From positions 1-31,865 of the IMG/VR virus record IMGVR_UViG_3300020438_000149: DNA of 31,865 bases. The stretch is one strand, 5' to 3'. This DNA is from a virus. The stretch's first letter is position 1, and each line of letters opens with the position of its first letter. Both the position numbers and the translations under genes were made by a program. Positions 1-8,756 of the stretch are shown here, piece after piece. The notes below the pieces were generated by a model. The model did not search any database. It was given only the letters and a program-made list of their open reading frames with translations, and had not been told where the DNA came from.

Positions 1-1811
1 TCAGCCTCAACATACACATACTCATTTGTGTGCCCAGTGAACTTGCCCTGTGACTCACCCGCACCAAGTACCAACTGCTGACCTGTGTTATCACGCACTT
101 CGTCAGTTTGGATATAACCGGTTGCCCTAAGGCTTCCAGAGACATCCACCGTAAATGCTGGTGCAGTTTGACCACCGAAACCGACTGAACCATCATTATC
201 AACATGAATTGCAACTGCCAAACCGCCACGAGAAGTGCCCGTCTTGACTTGAATATCATAACCAGTTAAAAAGCCCAACGCAGGAGAATCCGCACCAAGA
301 GTGGTAAACCCTATCTCAGCATAGTTATTAGTTCCAGAGTCCAAAACTGAAACGGCACGGTTCTGCGATGCAACTTGTAAATGACCAGGGGGTGCTGTTG
401 TCCCAATCCCCACACGCCCATTGCCACCATCTATCACCATAGGATAACTCGCAGCACCACTGTTGTCTGCCGCTGTAGACGAAATAAAATACAAAATGTC
501 GCCAGAGTTGCCGATACCCCAGTCAATGCCGCCAGCAGTGCGCCAACGCACCGCAGAGGCTGCATTCAATATCAGACCAGAATCCCAACCATTAGTCGTC
601 CATGTGTCTCCACCAGTAGTAGCAATATCAACGCCCGCAACAGGTGAAGTCGTGCCCACACCAATTTTACCTGTAGATACATCTACAAAAAACTTGTTTG
701 TGTCAATAGTAAGGTCACCATCAATAGTCACTGTACTATCAAACTGAGCCGTGCTATCAAACTGAGCGGCCCCATTAACCTCTATGCCTGTACCATTAAG
801 TAACTTCATCGTCGTGGAGTTGAAGCGCATTGCAATATTGTTAGACCCTGCCTTTTGTAGCATGATCTCTAGAATGCCGTCTTCAGTTGTGTCAGAAGCA
901 TCATCAATTTTACCAGCAATCTTGGCGTATGTGACTTTCTGATCAGCATCATTTTCGGCTTGGAACTTGATCTGGCCTACATAGTCGGCGTCAGCAGGGC
1001 TAGCACTATTTCGATATAACTCAAGTACGGGGGCTGCTGCCGAGCCAGCATCAGTGTCAGTTAGCGTAACTGTAGATGTACCATCAAACGTAAAGTTAGC
1101 AGAGCCTGCGAAAGACCCAGAGTTGTTATACTGTATCTGACTTGAAGATCCACCCGCCGTCGTTGCTGGAGAAAGGTCAGCAATAGACTGTGCAGTCACA
1201 TGCTTAGGATTATCGCTATCGCTTGTGTCAGCAATAACAACCTTGTCATCGGTAGCGACAGTTACAGAAGAAAGTTCTGACGGAGCAAAGTTAACAGTAA
1301 CCGCTCCACTCGTACCACCACCACTTAAAGCGGTTCCAGCAGTAACACCGGTAATATCACCCACGGGAGAAAGATCAACAATTGACTGAACAGTAACAGT
1401 TTTCGGATTGTCACTATCGTCAGCATCCGCAATAACAATTTTGTCAGACGTAGAAACTGTGGCAGACGAAAGTTCTGAAGGCGCAAAGTTAAGTGTAACA
1501 TCACCTGAAGACCCGCCACCACTTAAAGCCGTGCCAGCAATAACTGAATCAATATCACCAGTGTTTGCGTCATTGCTTGTAAATGCTACAGGGTTTGATG
1601 TTTTGCCTTCAATAAAGCCAACAAAGATTTCGTCGGACACTGAAGGCATCGGACCAATCACTGGCAGGTTTTCATAAATGTTAAGTAAACCAAGTCGTGG
1701 GATTTTGACAGAAACGGTACTGCTGCCTACTGCTGTAACTGTTGCCCTATAAATTCCTGTAGGTTTCCTACCTGAATTGTATGTGTTGTTTCTAGAAGTT
1801 CTTCGTGTCAT
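1..1811 (-). CDS. Tail fibre / receptor-binding structural protein, C-terminus beyond left edge
   Basis: The frame opens at ATG 1811 and stays open for 603 codons to the window edge, so the C-terminus is missing. Residues 1-75 (RATVTAVGSSTVSVKIPRLG...DEIFVGFIEGK) look like the small OB-fold seen in baseplate spike or fibre-attachment proteins; this is inference. Two 66-residue Ser/Thr/Gly-rich tandem repeats follow (about residues 85-216). After them come beta-rich segments with GKIGVGTTSP and RVGIGTTAPP motifs. These GIGTT motifs are typical of long phage tail fibres that often end in an S74 self-cleaving chaperone, which would lie outside the window. The start is 5 nt after the stop of the baseplate-hub gene. 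I see only a weak ribosome site, so translation is probably coupled. The role would be host recognition at the tail tip. The structural call is solid; the receptor is unknown. Confidence 0.8.
   Translation of the reverse strand, partial: MTRRTSRNNTYNSGRKPTGIYRATVTAVGSSTVSVKIPRLGLLNIYENLPVIGPMPSVSDEIFVGFIEGKTSNPVAFTSNDANTGDIDSVIAGTALSGGGSSGDVTLNFAPSELSSATVSTSDKIVIADADDSDNPKTVTVQSIVDLSPVGDITGVTAGTALSGGGTSGAVTVNFAPSELSSVTVATDDKVVIADTSDSDNPKHVTAQSIADLSPATTAGGSSSQIQYNNSGSFAGSANFTFDGTSTVTLTDTDAGSAAAPVLELYRNSASPADADYVGQIKFQAENDADQKVTYAKIAGKIDDASDTTEDGILEIMLQKAGSNNIAMRFNSTTMKLLNGTGIEVNGAAQFDSTAQFDSTVTIDGDLTIDTNKFFVDVSTGKIGVGTTSPVAGVDIATTGGDTWTTNGWDSGLILNAASAVRWRTAGGIDWGIGNSGDILYFISSTAADNSGAASYPMVIDGGNGRVGIGTTAPPGHLQVASQNRAVSVLDSGTNNYAEIGFTTLGADSPALGFLTGYDIQVKTGTSRGGLAVAIHVDNDGSVGFGGQTAPAFTVDVSGSLRATGYIQTDEVRDNTGQQLVLGAGESQGKFTGHTNEYVYVEA
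1164..1559 (-). repeat. Two tandem 66-codon repeats in the tail fibre
   Basis: Unit 1 is encoded by 1559-1362 and unit 2 by 1361-1164. Both begin GDI and contain AGTALSGGG, NFAPSELSS and DSDNPK, ending in DLSP. About 50 of 66 residues are identical by eye. This fits duplication of a shaft module in a trimeric fibre. Confidence 0.85.
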
Positions 1812-1816
1812 AATAA

Positions 1817-2971
1817 TTACCCACCGTAAAGGCCAGAAAGGTCACCATCAAACCAAGTGTATGGATCGGCCATCGCCACATCGTCAGGATTCAAGTCTTT
1901 ATTTTTGTCTCTATCAGGCTGAGTGATAGCAACCCTAAGAGGAGGAGTGTAGTTTGTTTTTAATTTTGCCCAATCATCAGCGTCAAATATGCCGTCTGCT
2001 GTAAGACCATTCAACGTTTGGAATTTTTTAACTTGCCTTTGGGTTTGTGGACCCCATATTCCATCAGCCCCAGCATTAACTGCTTGCTGAATTCTCTTAA
2101 CACATTCACCTCTAGAACCCTGCTGGAATGTCTGAATGTCACAAATCATGTCATCAGAATCTTCAGGGGCAGTCCCAGAAATAGAAACCAAGCCAGAATG
2201 AGAAGCATCAAACTTTACTTGATCAACCATAAATGTCATACCAAAGTGTTTGCGCCCTTTAAACTTTACACCAGTACCCGGAAATATTGTTACTGAACTA
2301 TCATTCTTAATCAGGCTAGTTGAAAAGGTTGCAGCATTCTTTCCATCTATTGATCTTCTAAGTTGAGTCTTTGACGAAAAAAACGTGTCGCCCGCTTCAG
2401 AAGGTAAGTTAATCGTAAAGTTTGGTTGATTATCAATCAAGTATTTGTCAGAAGCGAAAAACAATGTTCCGTTTGCTTCAAAAAATTTAAACTCTAATTC
2501 TCTAGCAAGCGTAGCCAAAACATCATATGAAGATTCTTCATTTTTTTCGTTGTACTCTCTAACAATCTGACCATCAACGGCAGAAGGCTCAACAAAAATA
2601 CCTAGCCCAAACTTTTGTGCCATCAGCGTGGCAAAGCCAGAAGGGGATATGCTACCAAAGTTCTTTGATCCTTTATCACGTCTCATATTCTGCATTGCAA
2701 GTGAGCGAGCGGTTATTTCAACTGACTCTATTCCAGCCATGGTCAAACCTACAGCAGCGATCTCAAACTCTAAATTGTTGAATACAACTCTTCTTCCAAT
2801 CATAAAGTAGTTGTTATCATGCATTCGATGGTTTTCGTCATACACCGTAAAAGATATTTGACTAACCATGTTAGCACTCAAGTCATAACTCAAGGCAGTG
2901 CAGGCTTCACGAACGTCAACGTTTCGTTTGCCAATTTCCCCTATGACTAATTGTTGGATGTACTTAGACAT
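1817..2971 (-). CDS. Baseplate hub-like tail protein with peptidoglycan-binding domain
   Basis: This 384-aa protein resembles the gpD/gp27/XkdQ group of contractile-tail hub proteins over its first ~270 residues, with beta-rich segments such as FTVYDENH and the pattern SYDVLATLARELEF followed by a solvent-exposed strand. Residues 285-338 form a clear PG_binding_1 domain (GSRGECVKRIQ, DGIWGPQTQRQVKKFQ, LTADGIFDADDW). The hub sits at the tip of the tail tube and connects to the spike. A wall-binding domain there could anchor the tip in peptidoglycan during injection; that function is inference. It lies 19 nt after the 256-aa gene and 5 nt before the fibre gene. There is no good Shine-Dalgarno before ATG 2971. 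Peptidase residues are not visible, so I do not call it a lysin. Confidence 0.7.
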   Translation of the reverse strand: MSKYIQQLVIGEIGKRNVDVREACTALSYDLSANMVSQISFTVYDENHRMHDNNYFMIGRRVVFNNLEFEIAAVGLTMAGIESVEITARSLAMQNMRRDKGSKNFGSISPSGFATLMAQKFGLGIFVEPSAVDGQIVREYNEKNEESSYDVLATLARELEFKFFEANGTLFFASDKYLIDNQPNFTINLPSEAGDTFFSSKTQLRRSIDGKNAATFSTSLIKNDSSVTIFPGTGVKFKGRKHFGMTFMVDQVKFDASHSGLVSISGTAPEDSDDMICDIQTFQQGSRGECVKRIQQAVNAGADGIWGPQTQRQVKKFQTLNGLTADGIFDADDWAKLKTNYTPPLRVAITQPDRDKNKDLNPDDVAMADPYTWFDGDLSGLYGG

Positions 2972-2990
2972 ACTACTAGTTTAGTAAAAT

Positions 2991-3761
2991 TTAGAACGGA
3001 AAGCCCGCTTGGGCGTACAAGAATGCCTGTTCGGTTAGCCTCTCAATTTCCTCTTGCCGCTGACTGCCCTTAGCGTTACCAGTCGCTTCAAGTGGTTCTA
3101 CTTCCTCTTCTTCCTCTTCCTCCACAACTGGCGCAGGATTACGAGGGGTTACAGAATCTTTTTTGTAAACTGCCCGCAATGCTACCAAATCAGGAAAATA
3201 AAAAGGTCTTTCAGTTAACTGAAGATTTACTTGCGCACGAATCACAGAACCATCATGGTCCCTGTAAGAATCTGTAACAGACAACTGCGTAAGCACACAA
3301 TCATACGGCAATTGATAAAATCCGTACTGAAAAGAACAAGTAAGCGATTCTCTAGCCATTAACGTCAGGCTATCAATAATATCCTCAACTGAAGCAGCAT
3401 CCGAACCAGAAAAACTTTCATATCTAGCATTCTGTGCAATAACCGCTTGAAAACTACACGTTCTTAAAGGTTTGCTCTCTTTAATTAAAAGAGGAGTCAT
3501 ACCGGGTCGAGTAACCTGCTGATTCACAGCAGCAATTTGATCATGCTGTAAATTTTGAGGACCAAACGGGAATATAACTTTAGTGCCCCCAAAAGGAGCA
3601 GGAACCGTTGTATATGTTCCATCTGGTTGTTCAACGGATGCTCCATCAAAAGATTCTAAAACAGCCCGCTCTGGAGGAGCAATAGTTCTAAACGGTAAAT
3701 CAATATCTGCGCCGTCTCGTTGGGATTGTGTTGTTCGTCTAACTCTAAGTTTATTTGCCAT
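2991..3761 (-). CDS. Probable baseplate/tail protein (XkdP-like position)
   Basis: 256 aa. The gene sits 2 nt downstream of the tape measure stop and just before the hub gene, the place occupied by gpU/XkdP-like baseplate proteins in contractile phages. The core has the pattern VIFPFGPQNLQHDQ, PLLIKESKPLRTCSFQAVI and SFSGSDAASVEDIIDSL, followed by DCVLTQLSVTDSYRDHDG, which resembles the N-terminal domain of that group. No LysM domain is present, unlike XkdP itself. A run of eight glutamates near residue 215 marks a flexible linker before a C-terminal amphipathic helix. The assignment rests on context and partial resemblance; the exact family should be treated as unsettled. Confidence 0.6.
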   Translation of the reverse strand: MANKLRVRRTTQSQRDGADIDLPFRTIAPPERAVLESFDGASVEQPDGTYTTVPAPFGGTKVIFPFGPQNLQHDQIAAVNQQVTRPGMTPLLIKESKPLRTCSFQAVIAQNARYESFSGSDAASVEDIIDSLTLMARESLTCSFQYGFYQLPYDCVLTQLSVTDSYRDHDGSVIRAQVNLQLTERPFYFPDLVALRAVYKKDSVTPRNPAPVVEEEEEEEVEPLEATGNAKGSQRQEEIERLTEQAFLYAQAGFPF

Positions 3762-3763
3762 AA

Positions 3764-6700
3764 TTAAATTCCATAACCGCTAGTGTAGTATGATGAAGCC
3801 CTACTGCCCGGCTCCCTAGAAAATCCCGGAACATCCACTGGAGCACGCTCATCATTTGATGGAACAACCAACTCAAGGTTCTGAATACCATCGTTAATCT
3901 GAGACAACAAATCGTTTCTTGCTACATCTGATGGAGCGTCCATAGTAATGAAATCAGTCATAACTTGATTCAGGTCAAAGTCCTCTCCAAATCCGCCAGT
4001 GGCTGCAATGTTCTTTATGTACTCCATGTCAAACTCGCCTGCTTGCATCTGACGATCAACGCCACCGAGCATTCGCATGTCTACACCTGACGATACCATG
4101 TTGTTTTTGAACGCCTTTTGGAATGTTTCGTTTTGAGTAATATCCCCACCATCAATATACTGATTAAACGCATCAGCATCAGTAAAGAAGTCACCAGAAC
4201 GGCGACTCATAGCAGTCATCAATCCTTGCCGAGAAGTCAAACTCTCATCAATCGCCGCAATTCCAGCCTCTCCACCGCCAGCACCCTCGTAAACGCCTCT
4301 CAAAGTAGAAGCGTCAACACCGTACTCTGCACCCATCTGACCAAAGTAGTTAGCCTTAGCAGTATTGATAGTTCCCTGAATCAAAGACTGTTTAGCCACA
4401 TCTCCACCGGAAAGGGCGTCTAGGTTTTCTTCAATTTCAAAAATACCTGACAAAGCACCAAGGTCGGCGCTCATACCAGTTGAAACCTCATACGCAGCCA
4501 TAGAAGATATGGCATCAGAAATCATTGAGGTTGTTACTTCACCCGGTGCAGCAAACTGAAGTGCTTGTAAAGCAGCAGACGCTGAATCACGTCTCTCATT
4601 CTGACCCAACATGGAAGTTGATAAGTCAGGTAAGAAACCTTGGTTTCTATTCATTGGGTTTAGTTGTGACTGGAATATAAGTTCTAAGCCAAGGGCATTC
4701 AAAGACTCTTGAAGGTTGATTCCTAATGCATCAGCCATTCTAGTCACAGAGTCAGCACTAATGTTAAACGTTTCGGACAAATGTGCTACTTGCGAATCAA
4801 AGTTTTCGATTCTGGTTTCTAAACGTTCAATAGCCCCATCTGCCTCATCTAACAACTCTGGTAACCGATCAAATACGGTGTCTTTATCAAACTTTTCACC
4901 AATAATACCAAGTTCTTGCAACATGTCCGTAGCGGCTTTGAACTCTTCAGTGTCCCTACCTACAGTTTCCGCACGCAGTTTTTCTGCTCTTGATTTATTG
5001 TGAGTAAACCTTGTTCTTCGTTTAATTTCTTCTTCAGTAAACTTTCTTTTACCACCAGCAGTAACAGCAGCACCGAGAGTACTTCTTTGATTTGTCAAAG
5101 CCTCAAGTTCACTCCGAGTATCACCGATACCTGTCGTCATGTCCAAACCAACATTGGCAAGAGTATCTAGGTGCTTATCAAGTGCTTTTTCGGTAGCCTT
5201 CTTAATTTTATTACGTCCAATGAATCCAGCAATACCGGAAGCGATTGCGCCAACGGCTGCACCAACGGCTGCACCTACTGGACCGCCGACAGCAAAACCA
5301 GTCATAGCGCCACCGGCCATGCCTGTAAGCATTCCACTAGCACCGCCACCTGATTGGTAAGAACTCAGTACACCACCGGCACCAATGCCTAAACCGGCTA
5401 GACCCATCATTGCTGCTGGGCCACCGCCTTTAAACATCCCTTTCATTCCTGCACCTTTTGGTGCAGACCTAGCAGAGCCTAAAAGACCGCCAGACATAGC
5501 GAAACCACCAGCGGCACGAGCAAATGCCATAGCGCCCCTACCTCTACCAGCCATTGCTTTGAAGCCACTTTTTCCACCGGGTCCGCCAGTAAACATCAGG
5601 CCAGCACCAAGCAATCCTATGCCACCCATACCGCCACCCATGGAAATAAACGCCAATACTCCAGCGAGTGTTTCGGCAAGAACACTGACAACAGGGGCAA
5701 GCATAGTCAAACCGTCAGCCAAAGCGCTGACAACATTAGGAAGTTGCTCCAACACAGGAGTGATAGCGTTCAGAATTTTACCAAGAGCAGGAATCAACTC
5801 TTCACCAATGCGGTTTAAAGTTTCAGACACCCGACCAATATTAGCAAAGAAACCAGACTGGCCTCCAGAAAGCAAATCAAACAAGCCACCAAAAACTCTA
5901 CCAATAGACGCACCAAACTCTTTAAAGCCTTCAGCGTTATCAACAACTAACTTTCTGAAAGACTTAAACAGTCCTCTACCTCCGGCAGTGTCACCCATGG
6001 CTCTAAACATGTCAATCACGACGTTAGCGGCAGGTTCCATTTTCTTTAACCCATCGCCAATACTTACAAAGAAATCACGAACAGCCCTAAAGAAGCCAAC
6101 AAAGTTTTCACCCATTGTTTTAACATCTTGGATGTGGTCATTAACGTTATTCCTAATGAATGCCATCGTTTTTTCAATAATCGTAACAAGAGAAGGAGCA
6201 AATGAGTCAGCACCAAACTTCTGAATGATGCCCATCATTCCCAACAAATCGTTCCGAATAATCTGACCAATCTGTAAGAAAGCATCACGGAATGGGCCAA
6301 GCATAGGCTCACCAAAATCTGCGAACATGGATGTTAAACCAGCAAACTCCGTTTTAAGAGTTCCAATAAAAGTTCTAGCCATGTCATTACCCAAGCCAGC
6401 AAAACCGGCAGAGGTAGCGCCACCGCCACCAACCACGCCTCTCATCCCAGACATGGTTGATACACCTTCAAGAGAACCAGTCCTAAAGCCAGCCGACTGC
6501 TTAATAGCAGTTCGTGCAGCACCAACGTCTTTACCTGCCAAAGCATTAGCCAAACTTTGTGCGGCTTTAGCGTCACCACCAGAAAGATTAAAAATCTGTC
6601 GAACTAAAGCGTTTTGGTTTCCACCAATACCACCACGAGCAAGTGTTCCAGTTATAGCAGAAGTTGCCTCACCGCCAAGTAAGCCACGCATCTGTGTTGA

Positions 6701-7201
6701 AAGACCTCTACCAAGCCGACCAGCCTGCTGCCGTCCACTCATTCCGCCACCAAAATTAGCAGCCATTTGAACTTCACTAAACTGTCGCATAGCAGAAGCA
6801 GCCACCGCTAAACCAGTAGCAACCGCTGCCGCAGTAACCGACAAACCTTTTAATGCAATGTTGTACAGACTCACCGCCGCTCTACCAGTGATGAGTGCAG
6901 CCTTAACACCAAGCAAAGCAGTAGCAAACAAAGCGACTTGACCAGCAAGCGCAATAAAAGAAAACTTACTTAAAGTCATCACGAACTTGCCAAGAGCCAT
7001 CGTTACACGCTTTAGAACATTACCAAATCTACTAAAACGCTTAGCCACTCGATCTAATCCACGATCCATATCTCTCGTGGAACGATTAAGAGATTTATTT
7101 CTGTCATCAAGCGCTTTTAGGCGTTTTTCAATAGCAAGAAGGTCTTTATTGATGTCAGCATCAATATCAACCTTTATTACTACTCTCTCTTCAACAGCCA
7201 T
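3764..7201 (-). CDS. Tail tape measure protein
   Basis: 1145 aa and the longest gene of the tail module. It has a charged, coiled-coil-prone N-terminus (residues 1-65), then hydrophobic helices (about 75-145) and several Gly/Ala-rich hydrophobic stretches in the middle (around 510-690, e.g. GPVGAAVGAAVGAIASGIAGF), followed by a mostly helical, charged C-terminal third. This composition and its place after the tail chaperone are diagnostic. Tape measure length sets tail length at about 0.15 nm per residue, which predicts a tail near 170 nm. A GAGG ribosome site lies 7 nt before ATG 7201. A terminator-like hairpin lies immediately upstream, so the gene may be expressed at a reduced level. No peptidase motif was recognised. 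Confidence 0.92.
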   Translation of the reverse strand: MAVEERVVIKVDIDADINKDLLAIEKRLKALDDRNKSLNRSTRDMDRGLDRVAKRFSRFGNVLKRVTMALGKFVMTLSKFSFIALAGQVALFATALLGVKAALITGRAAVSLYNIALKGLSVTAAAVATGLAVAASAMRQFSEVQMAANFGGGMSGRQQAGRLGRGLSTQMRGLLGGEATSAITGTLARGGIGGNQNALVRQIFNLSGGDAKAAQSLANALAGKDVGAARTAIKQSAGFRTGSLEGVSTMSGMRGVVGGGGATSAGFAGLGNDMARTFIGTLKTEFAGLTSMFADFGEPMLGPFRDAFLQIGQIIRNDLLGMMGIIQKFGADSFAPSLVTIIEKTMAFIRNNVNDHIQDVKTMGENFVGFFRAVRDFFVSIGDGLKKMEPAANVVIDMFRAMGDTAGGRGLFKSFRKLVVDNAEGFKEFGASIGRVFGGLFDLLSGGQSGFFANIGRVSETLNRIGEELIPALGKILNAITPVLEQLPNVVSALADGLTMLAPVVSVLAETLAGVLAFISMGGGMGGIGLLGAGLMFTGGPGGKSGFKAMAGRGRGAMAFARAAGGFAMSGGLLGSARSAPKGAGMKGMFKGGGPAAMMGLAGLGIGAGGVLSSYQSGGGASGMLTGMAGGAMTGFAVGGPVGAAVGAAVGAIASGIAGFIGRNKIKKATEKALDKHLDTLANVGLDMTTGIGDTRSELEALTNQRSTLGAAVTAGGKRKFTEEEIKRRTRFTHNKSRAEKLRAETVGRDTEEFKAATDMLQELGIIGEKFDKDTVFDRLPELLDEADGAIERLETRIENFDSQVAHLSETFNISADSVTRMADALGINLQESLNALGLELIFQSQLNPMNRNQGFLPDLSTSMLGQNERRDSASAALQALQFAAPGEVTTSMISDAISSMAAYEVSTGMSADLGALSGIFEIEENLDALSGGDVAKQSLIQGTINTAKANYFGQMGAEYGVDASTLRGVYEGAGGGEAGIAAIDESLTSRQGLMTAMSRRSGDFFTDADAFNQYIDGGDITQNETFQKAFKNNMVSSGVDMRMLGGVDRQMQAGEFDMEYIKNIAATGGFGEDFDLNQVMTDFITMDAPSDVARNDLLSQINDGIQNLELVVPSNDERAPVDVPGFSREPGSRASSYYTSGYGI

Positions 7202-7214
7202 GTCGCCTCACTAC

Positions 7215-7261
7215 AAAAAAAGAACTGGGAACTTCTGTAACTATTGTACAGAAATTCCCAG
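7215..7261 (-). terminator. Rho-independent terminator between chaperone and tape measure genes
   Basis: On the minus strand, arms CTGGGAA-t-TTCTGTA and TACAGAA-g-TTCCCAG form a 15-position stem with one mismatch and a 7-nt loop, followed by TTC and seven T. It begins 8 nt after the stop of the frameshifted chaperone and ends 14 nt before the tape measure start. Confidence 0.8.
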
Positions 7262-7268
7262 CCCTAAA

Positions 7269-7466
7269 TCAGTAACCACCGCTTACATTTCTACGTTTTC
7301 TATCACGGTCAGCATGATCTTTGCTGAGTGCTTTTGCGCAGGCAACACGGATTAACCACTCGTTGTAGTCTGAATTTAATATTTCAACCGGATCTGTGTG
7401 AAACGCCTCGGCTAGTCGAGCCGCTGAAATAATCCGAACGTCACCGGCTAGTTCTTCAACTAGCCC
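7269..7466 (-). CDS. Tail assembly chaperone -1 frameshift extension (gpT-like half)
   Basis: In the -1 frame relative to the upstream chaperone gene, an open frame of 65 codons runs from the overlap to TGA at 7271-7269. It begins GLVEELAGDVRIISAARLAE and later contains DPVEILNSDYNEWLIRVA. It has no ATG, GTG or TTG codon, so it cannot easily be started independently. The -1 frame has an upstream TGA at 7493-7491, which confines the shift to 7490-7460. The gpG/gpGT arrangement before the tape measure gene is conserved among long-tailed phages: the short form and the fusion coat the tape measure protein during tail assembly. The fused product would be about 239 aa (7984-7269). I infer the frameshift; the slippery codon is not certain. 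Confidence 0.8.
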   Translation of the reverse strand, partial: GLVEELAGDVRIISAARLAEAFHTDPVEILNSDYNEWLIRVACAKALSKDHADRDRKRRNVSGGY

Positions 7467-7478
7467 TGAGTAGGGTCC
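7446..7478 (-). promoter_or_regulatory. Candidate -1 frameshift signal: slippery CCCT plus hairpin
   Basis: The zero frame reads GAC CCT ACT CAG GGC TAG. A perfect 8-bp hairpin (GGCTAGTT, loop GAAG, AACTAGCC; 7465-7446) overlaps the stop codon. It starts 6 nt after CCT, where a tRNA could re-pair on CCC. That spacing matches known -1 stimulators. An alternative is a slip from GGC to GGG with TAG in the A site. Confidence 0.65.
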
Positions 7479-7984
7479 TCTGCGTCCACATCATCGCCAT
7501 ACCCAGCATAATCCAAAACCTTCAAAGCAACTGACTCAAGATGTGGGTCAATCGCATAGAAAGCACGAATTGCATCAGGTAATGGGCGATCAGTATTAGT
7601 CATCTCCATGATTACTGGAGACGCAAAAGTAATAGCATTACCATCGTCATCTAGCACCAGTGAATTATTGAAATAAATTCCTGTAACTGTCTGACCTACA
7701 ACATAGCAAGAAAACTTAATTGAATCAAGTTCGTCTGTCTTTCGGTTTGTAGAGTTTCGTCGCCAAGCCTTCAACTGATCGTTAGAAATATTTGGTGAAA
7801 ATGTCACAGAAACACCCTTACGTTCAGGAACTGCAATCTCAATATCTGCACGAGTTACTTCACGAGCAATCTCTTCTTTCAATTGATCAAGAACAGTAAC
7901 CTTTTGGGTTTTCTTTTTTGGTGCGGGTGCCACTTCATCCGATGGGGTAGAAGCAACTTCTAAAATTTCATCATTAGTACTCAT
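7460..7984 (-). CDS. Tail assembly chaperone, short form (gpG-like)
   Basis: 174 aa. It has a Pro/Ala/Lys-rich N-terminus (residues 1-30), then a compact domain with SNDQLKAWRRNSTNRKTDELDSIKF and ending DAIRAFYAIDPHLESVALKVLDYAG. Its place directly before the tape measure gene, its size and the -1 extension identify it as the chaperone that keeps the tape measure protein soluble and recruits tube subunits. The start ATG lies 7 nt downstream of a -10 box (TATCAT) with a consensus TTGACA 18 nt further up. The nearest purine-rich motif is about 14 nt from the ATG, too far to act as a ribosome site, so the mRNA is probably leaderless. The promoter overlaps the end of the endolysin gene. Confidence 0.8.
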   Translation of the reverse strand: MSTNDEILEVASTPSDEVAPAPKKKTQKVTVLDQLKEEIAREVTRADIEIAVPERKGVSVTFSPNISNDQLKAWRRNSTNRKTDELDSIKFSCYVVGQTVTGIYFNNSLVLDDDGNAITFASPVIMEMTNTDRPLPDAIRAFYAIDPHLESVALKVLDYAGYGDDVDAEDPTQG

Positions 7985-7991
7985 AGTAACT

Positions 7992-8021
7992 ATGATAGTC
8001 CTTTCAATATACCTGTGTCAA
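7992..8021 (-). promoter_or_regulatory. Promoter of tail chaperone (leaderless)
   Basis: -35 TTGACA at 8021-8016 (6/6), an 18-nt spacer, then -10 TATCAT at 7997-7992 (5/6). ATG 7984 follows after 7 nt, so transcription would start at or one base before the start codon. Confidence 0.7.
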
Positions 8022-8756
8022 CTAGTCAACGAGTCTGGCCCAAGTATTGGGACCAACTACACCATCAACAACTATATCTTCATCCTTCTGGAACTGGCGA
8101 ACAGCACGATCAGTCATACGACCAAAATCGCCGTCTACACCAGAATATTTCTTAGGACGGGTTGAAAGTTTATATCCATTCTTATCTAAGAGTTTCTGTA
8201 AGAACTCTACAACAGGACCCTTTGCCCCTTTACGAAGCGTAGTTTTGATCGCTGCGCCAATAAACTCAAACACAGAAGCCTGCTCAGACTTAACCGAAGC
8301 AGCCTTAGGAAGTTTCTTGTCTTTCTCTACAGGGAACCAGTTCATCTTTGTTCCGCTTACACGGCAAGGCTGATGGTGCCACCACTCAGAACGTACTGTT
8401 TTAACAATACCATACTCAGAAGCGATAGCATTAACCTGCGTTGTTGTAAGCCCTTTACCCACGATTCTAAAGTCCACTGCATAGCCATAACCATCAAATT
8501 TAGGTTGGCTCATATGGTAAGACCCTTGGAACCCTGCACCGTTTACTCGATCTGGGTTTGCGGCCAAATTGAACCCCGGACGGCGACTCTTGTACCCGTC
8601 ATAAAGGTACTTTTGCTGTTGATACGTTCTAACGCCAGAAGAAACAGAAACTTTGCCTTTGATTCGTGGGTCTGTAAAGAATGCTTCAAGTCTCTGTTTA
8701 AACTTTGGATGCAGGTCTTTAATGTTGACCCTGCTTGATACTGTTGGGATAGTCAT
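8022..8756 (-). CDS. Endolysin: M15-family peptidase with peptidoglycan-binding domain
   Basis: 244 aa in two domains. Residues 1-140 form an M15 (VanY/D-Ala-D-Ala carboxypeptidase or L-Ala-D-Glu endopeptidase-like) zinc peptidase. It has SSGVRT with Arg43, zinc ligands His81 (SYH) and Asp95 (GYAVD), and Glu124-Trp-Trp-His127 (EWWHH). Between His81 and GxAxD there are more residues than in the usual HxxGxAxD pattern, an insertion of about seven. Residues 173-243 are a PG_binding_1 domain (RKGAKGPVVEFLQKLL, DGDFGRMTDRAVRQFQ, VDGVVGPNTWARL). It would cleave cell-wall peptide at lysis. It lies between tube and chaperone genes, with its own promoter and a terminator just upstream, so it can be transcribed apart from the tail genes. 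No signal peptide is visible; export would need a holin or host route. Confidence 0.88.
   Translation of the reverse strand: MTIPTVSSRVNIKDLHPKFKQRLEAFFTDPRIKGKVSVSSGVRTYQQQKYLYDGYKSRRPGFNLAANPDRVNGAGFQGSYHMSQPKFDGYGYAVDFRIVGKGLTTTQVNAIASEYGIVKTVRSEWWHHQPCRVSGTKMNWFPVEKDKKLPKAASVKSEQASVFEFIGAAIKTTLRKGAKGPVVEFLQKLLDKNGYKLSTRPKKYSGVDGDFGRMTDRAVRQFQKDEDIVVDGVVGPNTWARLVD

Noticed and set aside
381-747. Two overlapping plus-strand frames near the left edge
   Set aside because: They are antisense to the continuous tail-fibre frame and of low-complexity composition.
5385-6224. 279-codon plus-strand frame
   Set aside because: It lies wholly antisense to the tape measure gene, is Pro/Ala-rich as expected from the Gly/Ala codons opposite, and has no ribosome site.
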